DNA of 64,000 nucleotides. Origin: Paenibacillus methanolicus. GTDB lineage: Bacteria; Bacillota; Bacilli; Paenibacillales; Paenibacillaceae. A program made the translations under genes and the position numbers. The first letter of the stretch is position 1, and every line of letters begins with the position of its first letter. The stretch spans positions 915,730 to 979,729 of the forward strand of contig NZ_VNHS01000002.1 of assembly GCF_008124765.1 (NCBI RefSeq), given 5' to 3'. The notes beneath the pieces are model-generated. The model worked only from the letters and a program-made list of their open reading frames with translations. It ran no database searches and was not told the DNA's origin. This document shows, piece by piece, positions 1-7,601 of this stretch.

Positions 1-1167
1 GTCTTCGACAACGACCGAGGAGAAGAAGGTCTTGGCCGGCGATATTTCCCCGGGGCCCAGCGACTTCCAAACACCTGACGGATCCGCTATCCACCGCGCG
101 TAGAGCGTCATGCCTGCCTCGGCCATGGCAAACGTCGATCCCGAAGCATAATTCGTCCCGGTGCCATCCACCGCCGTGTTCCAGCCCGCGAATTCGTAGC
201 CGTCCTTCGTCATCCCTCCGCTGTTCCCGACTACGATGACGGTATCGCCCGCGCCGTAGCCGACGGCATCCAGCGGCGCCGCGCCGCCCGTGCTGCCGTT
301 GCCGTCATAGACAAGGTTGTATGTCGGAACCGGCGTAAACGCGATGTTCGGCTTATCGGTCAGCAGCTTGCCGTCGACCGTCGCGTTAATGACCCCCGTG
401 CCCGCCGAAGTCGGGGCGGTTATCGTTGCCGAGTAGGTACCATCCAAATGGTCGGTAATGGCGCCGACCGTCCCCATCGTCGAGGTGATCGCAATCGCCG
501 CGCCGCCCGTTGACATTAAGGTTCCTTGCGCATCATAGACGGTCAACATGATATCCGTCTGGTCGACGCCGTTCGCGTTCAGGCTTGATTTCGCCAGTCT
601 AAGTTTGCTTTTCGTCGGCGATGCCGAATAATCCGGCATCATATAAGTTCGAAAAGCAAAATCGAAAGTAGCGCCTTGTCCTTTCCCTCCAGGGTACGCA
701 TTGCCCGTCGCGATGGACCACGAGAAGCCCACTGATGAATCCGTGCTGCTGCCGAACTCCGTCGATACCGCGAGCCTGTACTCCACTCCTTTATCTAGAT
801 AGGGGGCGGTATCCGAAAAATCGACCGTGTTCCAGCCCGTGCTCGTGGCCGCGGTTGACCTCCCCTCCGCGAGAACGGTTGAAAGACTCGATTCTTTATA
901 GAGCTTCACGATAATTGCCCCCGGATTGCCGCTCTTGGTAGCCATATGCAGCTGTACATGGTCGAACGTCCCGCTAATTCCCGGCGTGAAAGTTTGATAT
1001 TTGACGGCGTGCGTGTTCATCCAGATGTATCCGCCCGTCGTTGTTTCCTGCTTCTGATCCAGCAATGCCGTCTCCGCCGCGTAGGCGTAAGGCCCCGCTA
1101 AGCTCGTCATCATGATAATCGCCAGCGCGAAGGCAACCCATCGCGCCATAAATCCCCTTTTATTCAT
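1..1167 (-). CDS. Exported Ig-like/InlB-repeat surface protein (3' part outside window)
   Basis: Only the first 389 residues lie in the window; the frame is still open at base 1. Residues 1-30 form a signal peptide (hydrophobic core VAFALAIIMMTSLAG, cleavage after AYA). Residues 35-165 look like a beta-rich cell-surface domain. About 185-265 resemble an invasin-type Ig domain (SKLRLAKSSLNANGVDQTDI). About 275-357 are a Listeria-Bacteroides (InlB B) repeat, with YNLVYDGNG, GYEFAGWN and LYARW. The ATG at 1167 follows a GGAGCGGAG ribosome site. The protein is probably an extracellular adhesin-like or carbohydrate-associated protein; the missing C-terminus would decide. Confidence 0.8.
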   Translation of the reverse strand, partial: MNKRGFMARWVAFALAIIMMTSLAGPYAYAAETALLDQKQETTTGGYIWMNTHAVKYQTFTPGISGTFDHVQLHMATKSGNPGAIIVKLYKESSLSTVLAEGRSTAATSTGWNTVDFSDTAPYLDKGVEYRLAVSTEFGSSTDSSVGFSWSIATGNAYPGGKGQGATFDFAFRTYMMPDYSASPTKSKLRLAKSSLNANGVDQTDIMLTVYDAQGTLMSTGGAAIAITSTMGTVGAITDHLDGTYSATITAPTSAGTGVINATVDGKLLTDKPNIAFTPVPTYNLVYDGNGSTGGAAPLDAVGYGAGDTVIVVGNSGGMTKDGYEFAGWNTAVDGTGTNYASGSTFAMAEAGMTLYARWIADPSGVWKSLGPGEISPAKTFFSSVVVED

Positions 1168-1295
1168 CAAACTCCGCTCCTCTGTCTTCGCTTCTCTATG
1201 CGTTCGCTCGTTCATTCCGTTTACATGGCGGTCATGTCATCTGTCTGCGTAATAATCCTATTTATAATAGATCAATCCTCCCTCTATCTCTATAC

Positions 1296-1317
1296 CTAGA
1301 AAGGAGTATCTTTCTAG
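1296..1317. promoter_or_regulatory. Perfect 8-6-8 inverted repeat, possible operator
   Basis: CTAGAAAG and CTTTCTAG are separated by six bases, about 130 bp upstream of the exported Ig/InlB gene and beyond the end of the LysM gene. An AT-rich, -10-like stretch lies between it and the start codon. There is no following T run, so it reads better as a protein-binding site than as a terminator. Binding is inferred only. Confidence 0.35.
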
Positions 1318-1339
1318 ATTCGCACCTGTGCCGAGGCAC

Positions 1340-1374
1340 AAAAAAAGCCGACCCCGGTTTCCCGGAATCAGCTT
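1340..1374 (-). terminator. Rho-independent terminator of the LysM gene
   Basis: On the minus strand a 12-bp stem (AGCTGATTCCGG / CCGGGGTCGGCT, with G-U pairs) is followed by seven Ts, starting just after the LysM stop codon. Confidence 0.85.
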
Positions 1375-1382
1375 GCGCTCGT

Positions 1383-2342
1383 TTAAGACTTAGGCGGTAT
1401 TTTCAGCTTGGTGCCGACCTTGACGTCGTCGCCGTCGCCCAGCTTGTTATAGGCCGCGATCTTCTTCGCGTAGCTGTTGGACCCGAAATAGGTCCGGGAG
1501 ATGCTGTACAGCGTCTCGCCTTCTTTCACCGTGTGCACGACGGCCGTGACCGAGGAGGCGGGCTTGTCCGCGCTGCTCGAATCGCCGCCTTGGGATTTCG
1601 ACGGCGCCGGGATTACGATGACGCTTCCGGCCGTCAGCTCCGCGTCCTTGCTCAGCTTGTTGCGCGAGGCGATGTCGCCGACATGCGACTTGGAACCGTA
1701 GAATAGCTGCGAGAGCCGATAAAGCGTGTCGCCCTTGCGAACTGTGTAGGAATACGGCAGCGCCACCTTCGAGTAGTCCGTCGTCGCGGGCTTGGCCGTC
1801 GCGACCGGCTTAGCCGTCGTCTGCTCCGGCTCATCGTCGGCGCTCTCGACGTCGGTCTCCGGTTCGTCCGCAGTCGACGTCGGCGTCTCTTGGGCCGCGT
1901 TCCCGGCCTCGCCCGTATCGCCCGCGTTCGCGCCGTTCTCCGAACCGTCCGCCGGGGATTCGCCGACGCCGCCAAGCCCCGCGTTCTCTCCGGAACCGAT
2001 CGCCGCATTGCCATCCGTGCCGCTATCGCCGCCCGACGGCGCCGAATCCGCGCCGTCCTCATCCCCCGTGCCTGCCGCTTCTTCCCCGCTGCCTTCCGCC
2101 TCCGCATCCGCCGACGGGTCGTTGGCCGCTCCGGCATCCGCTGTTTCTCCGCTCTTGCCGACCGTCTGCTGCAAGACGTCCTCGGGACCGTTCGGCGATA
2201 ACGTCAAGGTATATACAAGACCGCCGAAAATAATCAACGCCAGGAAGCATACGAGGATCATTTGGGGCGGGGCAGGCGTTTTGTTCTTCTTGCTCCGCGC
2301 CGATCTCGGCTGGAGGCCGCTGCTTGGCTGATTTGCGTTCAA
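1383..2342 (-). CDS. Membrane-anchored protein with two LysM domains
   Basis: This 319-residue protein has a short basic N-terminus, one membrane segment (about 29-49, ILVCFLALIIFGGLVYTLTL), a long Asp/Glu/Gly/Ala-rich linker (about 55-190) and two C-terminal LysM domains (about 199-247, YTVRKGDTLYRLSQLFYG; about 269-317, HTVKEGETLYSISRTYFG). LysM domains bind peptidoglycan or chitin GlcNAc, so the protein probably spans membrane and wall. The start is TTG with AAAGGA about 12 bases upstream, so the exact start is less certain. It is monocistronic with its own terminator. Confidence 0.85.
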   Translation of the reverse strand: MNANQPSSGLQPRSARSKKNKTPAPPQMILVCFLALIIFGGLVYTLTLSPNGPEDVLQQTVGKSGETADAGAANDPSADAEAEGSGEEAAGTGDEDGADSAPSGGDSGTDGNAAIGSGENAGLGGVGESPADGSENGANAGDTGEAGNAAQETPTSTADEPETDVESADDEPEQTTAKPVATAKPATTDYSKVALPYSYTVRKGDTLYRLSQLFYGSKSHVGDIASRNKLSKDAELTAGSVIVIPAPSKSQGGDSSSADKPASSVTAVVHTVKEGETLYSISRTYFGSNSYAKKIAAYNKLGDGDDVKVGTKLKIPPKS

Positions 2343-2529
2343 CGTTCAATCATCCTTTCCCCTAGTAAATCGCTTCTCTAGACATTATTCTACTATATTT
2401 GCCCCTCGCGAATCGAATCGCCCGAAAAATCAGGCCGCAAGCCCTAGACGAAGCCGAATGCAGCCTGCTATTATGCTGCTAAATAATGGTATAATAGCCG
2501 CATTAGAATCGACGAGGAGGACGCTGGGC

Positions 2530-3741
2530 ATGAGGCTTGGAATAGGAACGGCGGCGCGAGGCGATCTCGCCCGGTTCGCGCGGATCAAAGGAACCCGGCC
2601 GCTCGTGGCCGGCATGTTCTGCTACGGCATCGGGACCGGCATATTAGCCCCGATGAACGCCATTTATTTGCGGGAGCAGATCGGACTCGCCAAAGGCGAG
2701 ATCGCCGCCGTCTTCGCGATCGCGCTGCTGCTGAACATGGTCGTCACCTTAATCGCGGGAATTTACGGCGATCGCATGCGCAATCGCAAAATGCTCCCGC
2801 TCGTCGCGGCCGGAGCTTGCATGGCCGGCTTACTGCTGTACATGCGCGCGGACGGTTTCGGGTCAGCCCTTGCGGGAATGGCCTTGGCGACTTCGCCGTC
2901 CGGGCTAATCCTCGGCCAGCTGTACGCCTTGGCGAGAAGCCGCTTTACCCGGGAGGCGCCGGATCTCGTCGAGATGGCGCTGCTCTGGCTGCGCGCGACG
3001 TTCAGCGTCGGCTTCTTCGGCGGGCTGCTGCTGGGGGCGAATCTGTACTTGGTGACCTCGTTTCACGGGGTGCTGTGGGGCAATTTGGCCGGCTACGCTT
3101 GCTTGTTCGTTCTACTTGCACTCTACAAGCCGGCCGAGGACGAAGGGATCAAGCCGGCGATCAAATCGGCTGGCGAACCGTTCTCGGCGTGGATGCTCGC
3201 CGCGCTGCTGCTGCTCGGCTGCGGAGACGCGATTCGCGGATTGTATTTGCCGCTCGTGGTCAACCAACTGTTCGGGCAGGCGGAGATCATGTCCTACTTA
3301 TGGAGCGTGCAGGCCGTATTCGAGCTGCTCTTCATGACGGTGACCGGTTATTGGGCCATGCGCTATGGGAGTAAACGCATTATCCTGCTGGGGAGCTTGT
3401 TCGGGCTTATCAGCTATATCGCGTACGCGAGCGGCCCGCCGCTGCCGCTGTTTTTTCTCGTGCAGCCGCTGCATTCCTTCTATGTATCCATCTTCTATGG
3501 CGTAGCGATGGGCTACGTCCAGCGCATGTTCATCTCGCGCGCCGGCTTCGGCGCCAGCTTGTACGTCCTCATCACCCAGGCGGCTACGATGGTCGGTTAC
3601 GTGTTCCCGCTCGTCGTCCGAGGCATCTCGCCGTCGATCTTCCTCATCGCCGTGGCGCTCGTCCTGGCCGCGATCCTCTGCATGGTCAAGAGCGGGCTTG
3701 GCGGACCGGGCACTGGCGCTTCGCGGGAATTAAAGGCGTGA
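2530..3741 (+). CDS. MFS transporter, sugar-efflux (SetA/SotB-like)
   Basis: This is a 403-residue, 12-helix major facilitator protein. The ATG at 2530 is chosen because GAGGAGG lies about 9 bases upstream; an earlier in-frame ATG at 2458 has no ribosome site. A loop 2-3 motif-A-like sequence (GIYGDRMRNRK) and a C-terminal half with QPLHSFYVSIFYG and LYVLITQAATMVGYVFP recall the sugar efflux transporter family. Substrate is inferred from family resemblance only. An SgrR-like regulator lies 2 kb downstream on the other strand. Confidence 0.75.
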   Translation: MRLGIGTAARGDLARFARIKGTRPLVAGMFCYGIGTGILAPMNAIYLREQIGLAKGEIAAVFAIALLLNMVVTLIAGIYGDRMRNRKMLPLVAAGACMAGLLLYMRADGFGSALAGMALATSPSGLILGQLYALARSRFTREAPDLVEMALLWLRATFSVGFFGGLLLGANLYLVTSFHGVLWGNLAGYACLFVLLALYKPAEDEGIKPAIKSAGEPFSAWMLAALLLLGCGDAIRGLYLPLVVNQLFGQAEIMSYLWSVQAVFELLFMTVTGYWAMRYGSKRIILLGSLFGLISYIAYASGPPLPLFFLVQPLHSFYVSIFYGVAMGYVQRMFISRAGFGASLYVLITQAATMVGYVFPLVVRGISPSIFLIAVALVLAAILCMVKSGLGGPGTGASRELKA

Positions 3742-3779
3742 ACCGAATAGCACGTCATCCCGGCGGATTAGTACCGCTA

Positions 3780-3881
3780 ATGAATCCATTGATTACGACG
3801 ATTGATTACGGTGATGACGATTACGATTTCGATTACGGTTATGTCGATGACAAGGATTCCCGCTCCGACGATCGCGACTAG
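3780..3881 (+). other. GATTACG-rich tract with a possible 33-residue Asp/Tyr-rich ORF
   Basis: The spacer after the MFS gene contains imperfect GATTACG/GATGACG repeats. Read from the ATG at 3780 they give a short acidic peptide (DYGDDDYDFDYGYVDD) ending in TAG. No good ribosome site is visible. It may be a simple-sequence expansion or a gene remnant rather than an expressed gene. The rest of 3742-3963 shows nothing recognisable. Confidence 0.25.
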
Positions 3882-3963
3882 CCGGTCGCGCACGCCTCGT
3901 CTCTCGGTCCCCGGCACTCCCGCGAGGCAAGCTCCGCCAATCTCCATTCACCTCCATGCGAAG

Positions 3964-4269
3964 CAATGCCGTCAGGTTAAGAGGGCTCCGCCCTTTGACC
4001 CGAGATTTGTTACCGCCTCCCCCTTCCCCCTCCGCCGAGGGGAACCAAAGCGTGTGCTTCCGAAGTGCGTTTTCCTTTGAAAACGCTCAGGACTCCCTTT
4101 TTCGTGCTGTCCCACTTGTTCGCGGTCGGCGATTGGGCTTGAGCGGGGCACGCTTTTGTCCTGACGGACAAAGCTTCAGCAGGTTTTGAAGTCCTCCTAA
4201 GACTTAAGCCTATCAACTAACGGCCCTAGTTGGCTTCATCCGACGTTTTTCCTTAACCTGACAGAATTG
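3964..4269. mobile_element. MITE-like element, copy 1
   Basis: This 306-bp non-coding element begins CAATGCCGTCAGGTTAAG and ends with its near-perfect inverted repeat (CTTAACCTGACAGAATTG, 16 of 18 matching). It is flanked by the perfect 10-bp direct repeat CCATGCGAAG at 3954-3963 and 4270-4279. A second copy lies at 19472-19752. Inside are GC hairpins (AGGGC-TCC-GCCCT; GCTTTTGTCC/GGACAAAGC). An antisense 68-codon frame shares residues with the one in copy 2 but looks incidental. It probably moves by a transposase supplied in trans, not identified here. Confidence 0.8.
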
Positions 4270-4276
4270 CCATGCG

Positions 4277-4316
4277 AAGAAGGGGGAGCCGGCAGTCGCC
4301 GGCTCCCCCTTCTTTA
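4277..4316. terminator. Strong terminator hairpin, 17-bp stem
   Basis: AAGAAGGGGGAGCCGGC pairs perfectly with GCCGGCTCCCCCTTCTT around an AGTC loop. It can stop the minus-strand kinase gene ending at 4401 and also plus-strand readthrough. The right-hand target duplication of the MITE-like element overlaps the first bases of its stem, so the element landed exactly at the hairpin's edge. Confidence 0.75.
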
Positions 4317-4400
4317 CCTCATCATTGTCGCCCCTTAGGCTCGCTCGCGATCGTGAAGTCGACAAAAACAGCCACCGCAATGCGGCATGTCTCCCTTTTG

Positions 4401-5639
4401 CTACTCGATTCGCTTCTCTTCCTCGATAAGCGGCAGCCGCACGGTTACATCCGTCCCGCTACCGTATTCGCTCTCGACCGTCATTTTGCCGCCGAACTGC
4501 TTCACGATTTGGTAGCAGACGATCATGCCCAGCCCCGTCCCCGATTCCTTCAGCGAATAGAACGGCGAACCGATCCTCTCCAGCTGCTCCGGCGTCATGC
4601 CGACGCCCTCGTCCTTGACCCGGATGACGGCGCTGTCCCCGTCCGGCATGCAGCTCAGCTCGATCTCGCCGCCTTCGGGCATCGATTCGATCGCGTTCTT
4701 CAGCAAATTAATAACGAGTTGGCCGAATTGCTGCGGGTTTACGCTTGCCTTGCACGCCGGATACGCGAGCGTTCGTATCGAGACGCCCTGATTGGCCACA
4801 TACGGCTGCATGACGTTGGCGGCCCGGTTCAGCTCGTGCGCCAGTTCCGCGATGCTCGTTTGGGCCGAAGCCGGCTTGCCGAAAGAGAGGTAATCGCCGA
4901 TGATCGCGTTCGCCCGGTCCAATTCGCCGATCGACAGCCGGATGTACTGCTTTTTCTTCTCCGATAGCGACGGATCGTCCAGCAGCTGGAGGAATCCGCG
5001 CGTCGCCTGCATCGGATTGCGGATTTCGTGCGCGAACAGGCTGGTCAGCGCGCTAATCGTCCGCAGCCGCTCGGCTTCCATCCGCACGAATTGGACCTCA
5101 TGGACGAAATCGTTCAGCCGTACCGCGACCCACGTCGTGAGCAGCACGCACAAGAGCTGGACCGCTTGAACCTTCAAGTTGTCGAGCGCGAAACCGCGCA
5201 GCAGCGCCGACCATCCGATGCCCATGAGGCAATAGAAGCCAGCCAGCGAGCAGGCGATTAGCATTCTGCGCCGCAAATCGCCTTTCAGGAACGCTTGACG
5301 AAACAGCACCATGGGCGGAATGCCGCACAGCGCCGTAAGCATCGTCGTATAGAAACCGACGTCCAGTCCCAAGTATAGACGAAACAATAGCAGCAAAGCC
5401 GTCAGCGAAAGCCCCGTACCGATTCCGCCGTAGAGGAAGCCGAGCAGCAGCGGGATAATGCGGATATCGAGCCTGAACTGCATCCCGTAACCGACCGGGA
5501 ACGTCATGCACGCCACGAGCGCAATGCCCCACAAGACCGTCATGATCGCTTTCTTGTTCTTCTCCCACGGCATCTGATGGCCGAAGACGGGCATCGCGAT
5601 CAGCGCGACTTGCAATAAAAAATCTTTAATGACGTTCAT
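4401..5639 (-). CDS. Sporulation-type sensor histidine kinase with 5TM-LYT-like sensor
   Basis: The protein has 412 residues. The N-terminal half (about 1-180) has five to six membrane helices of the 5TMR-LYT type found in KinB/LytS-like sensors. A HisKA domain follows (about 200-270; phospho-acceptor His in LFAHEIRNPMQATRG), then a HATPase_c domain with N box (NLLKNAIESM), G1 (VKDEGVGM) and G2 (GTGLGM). No response regulator is adjacent, which fits an orphan phosphorelay kinase acting on Spo0F. GAGGAAGG lies about 12 bases before the ATG. It lies 41 bp downstream of the SgrR-like gene and may be cotranscribed with it. Confidence 0.85.
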   Translation of the reverse strand: MNVIKDFLLQVALIAMPVFGHQMPWEKNKKAIMTVLWGIALVACMTFPVGYGMQFRLDIRIIPLLLGFLYGGIGTGLSLTALLLLFRLYLGLDVGFYTTMLTALCGIPPMVLFRQAFLKGDLRRRMLIACSLAGFYCLMGIGWSALLRGFALDNLKVQAVQLLCVLLTTWVAVRLNDFVHEVQFVRMEAERLRTISALTSLFAHEIRNPMQATRGFLQLLDDPSLSEKKKQYIRLSIGELDRANAIIGDYLSFGKPASAQTSIAELAHELNRAANVMQPYVANQGVSIRTLAYPACKASVNPQQFGQLVINLLKNAIESMPEGGEIELSCMPDGDSAVIRVKDEGVGMTPEQLERIGSPFYSLKESGTGLGMIVCYQIVKQFGGKMTVESEYGSGTDVTVRLPLIEEEKRIE

Positions 5640-5679
5640 CGATCCGGTTGACCTTCCTCATGTTGTTCTCGTGTTCCGC

Positions 5680-7485
5680 TCATTCCGCCTGCTCCATCCA
5701 TACATCCTTGAAATCGATCCACCCGAGCGCGTTCAGCCGCACGACTCCGCGCACCGACGGGTGAAGCAGCGTGTTCAACCTGCGGTGGTAGAGGAACACG
5801 ACGCACGCTTCTTCACGCAGTCTGCCCTCGATATCGCGGAAAATCCGGCGGCGCGCGTCCGGTGTGTCCGCCGCGAGCGCCTCGTCGATCCGGCCGTTGA
5901 TCCACGCCATGCGTTCCGGGTCCAAGTAGCGCTTCAGCGTGGCGGACTCGTGCTCGTACGTCTCGATCTCGCACACCTCGTCCTCGGCGAGCACGATGTT
6001 CATCAGCGTGCCGTCCGCGCCCTCGTCGAGCGCGCCGCAAATGCCCCCGGATGGCACGACAAGCTCCGTCCGTATGCCCCAGCGGCCCAGCCGGTCGCAT
6101 ATCCAGCGAGCGTCACCCCGATGCTTCTCGTGAATCGATAGGCGGAAGGGCTCGCCGTCGTAACCGGCGCCTTGCAGCGCGGCGCGAATGTCAGCCTCGC
6201 CGTAGGCGGTCGGCTCGTAAGCGCTGCTCGTCTCGGGACAGAATCCGTAGGCCGGCATCGCCCGGTCCCCGCCGATCTCGGCGATTAGAGCGCCGGCATC
6301 GAGAATCATCCGTACGGCTTGGCGGAATCGTTCGCTCCGCTGCGGCCCCGAACGACCCAGGTTCATGCTCAACATGGTGCTTCCCCTGCACAGCTGCTCG
6401 ATATTCTGCCAGTCATCCGTTGCTTCGCTATACGGATCGGCATCCGCGCCATGCCGGTCCGCCGGCACGCCGAACGATTCGGAACGGCAATAATCCGGCA
6501 TCACGATCATGTCGACGCGGTCGAGGTAGGGGCGGCCATGAAAATAATCCGGATTCGCCTCCAGCCGGATCCGGAACGGCGTGCCCGGCGCGAGACGGAA
6601 CGGCCCCGTTCCGGCCGGCTGCCCCCGCCATTCGCCTCCCCCTAGCGTTCCGCCCGATCCGTCTTGCACGATGGAGGCGGCCGCCGAACAGACGAAGCGG
6701 TCGAAGATCCGGTTCGGCCGATGCAAGCGGAACCGGACGACGAGCGTCCCCGCCGTCTCGATTGCCGCGACGCCGCGCATGAGCCAACGGTTGCTCGTGG
6801 CGCCGCGCAGCCGCTCGAACGTGTAGCGGACGTCGGCCGACGTCAACTCCCGCCCGTCATGGAACCGTACGCCTTTGCGCAAGTAGAAGGTCCACTCGGT
6901 CGCGTCCGCCCCGGACGTCCAATGATGCGCGAGCCCGCCGACGATCCGCCTGCCGTCCGCGTCGAAATGCAGCAGCCGGTCGAACACTTGGCGAATGATC
7001 TGCGCGTCCATGGCGTAATAGAGCTCGGCCGGATCGAGCGTGCTCGTCTGCTGGTTAATCGGGAAGACGAGGGCGTCCATCGCCCGGCCTCCTTCGCCGC
7101 GCGCCTCTTTGCGATAGCCGAACTGCCCGTTCAGCCAGGCCAGGAAACTCTCCCGCGTCTCCGCGCCTTGCCCGTGCGTCTCCAGCAAGTCGAATGCTTG
7201 CTTATAATCCCCGCTCTCCGCCTGCCCGCGCGCGATCTCGAGCAGATAAGCTTCTTGGTCTCGTCGAAAGACGATCTGCGACCGGTTGCCTCGGCCAAGG
7301 CCCGGCCGCCACTCGATCAGCCCCTCTTCCTCCAGCTTCCGCACGATGAGCCGCGCGTTGCGCGCCGTGCAGAACAGCGTCTCCGCGACTTCATCCAGCG
7401 TCGCTTCGATCGGCATGCCGGCTGCGGACCCCGGCGAGAATCGGTTAAACAAAGTCAAATAACGTTCCGTCGTCAATAGCTGCAC
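5680..7485 (-). CDS. SgrR-like transcriptional regulator (HTH plus solute-binding domain)
   Basis: This 601-residue protein joins an N-terminal winged HTH (about 5-110; ATLDEVAETLFCTARNARLIVRKLEEEGLIEW) to a family-5 extracellular solute-binding-like domain (about 140-590; TSTLDPAELYYAMDAQIIRQVFDRLL, WTFYLRKGVRFHDGRELTSADV). There is no signal peptide, so the binding domain must act as a cytoplasmic ligand sensor, as in SgrR of E. coli. The GTG at 7485 is chosen because GGGAGGG lies about 8 bases upstream; an upstream GTG at 7500 lies within that site. A SetA-like exporter is nearby, echoing the SgrR-SetA pairing, but that link is inference. Confidence 0.8.
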   Translation of the reverse strand: MQLLTTERYLTLFNRFSPGSAAGMPIEATLDEVAETLFCTARNARLIVRKLEEEGLIEWRPGLGRGNRSQIVFRRDQEAYLLEIARGQAESGDYKQAFDLLETHGQGAETRESFLAWLNGQFGYRKEARGEGGRAMDALVFPINQQTSTLDPAELYYAMDAQIIRQVFDRLLHFDADGRRIVGGLAHHWTSGADATEWTFYLRKGVRFHDGRELTSADVRYTFERLRGATSNRWLMRGVAAIETAGTLVVRFRLHRPNRIFDRFVCSAAASIVQDGSGGTLGGGEWRGQPAGTGPFRLAPGTPFRIRLEANPDYFHGRPYLDRVDMIVMPDYCRSESFGVPADRHGADADPYSEATDDWQNIEQLCRGSTMLSMNLGRSGPQRSERFRQAVRMILDAGALIAEIGGDRAMPAYGFCPETSSAYEPTAYGEADIRAALQGAGYDGEPFRLSIHEKHRGDARWICDRLGRWGIRTELVVPSGGICGALDEGADGTLMNIVLAEDEVCEIETYEHESATLKRYLDPERMAWINGRIDEALAADTPDARRRIFRDIEGRLREEACVVFLYHRRLNTLLHPSVRGVVRLNALGWIDFKDVWMEQAE

Positions 7486-7601
7486 GGAGAGCCCTCCCAC
7501 GCATACGAGTCGTTCCTAAAAGAGGAAGTCTATTGACGAGAGTATACATGGTTAATCCTCTTTTGAACAGTACATGATTCGGGAACAAGGGCGACGCGCT
7601 T

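Noticed and set aside
4010..4216. Antisense ORF in MITE copy 1 sharing ~25 residues with one in copy 2 (19480-19677)
   Set aside because: The similarity follows from the near-identical DNA; the two frames diverge at both ends, lack ribosome sites and read through inverted repeats.
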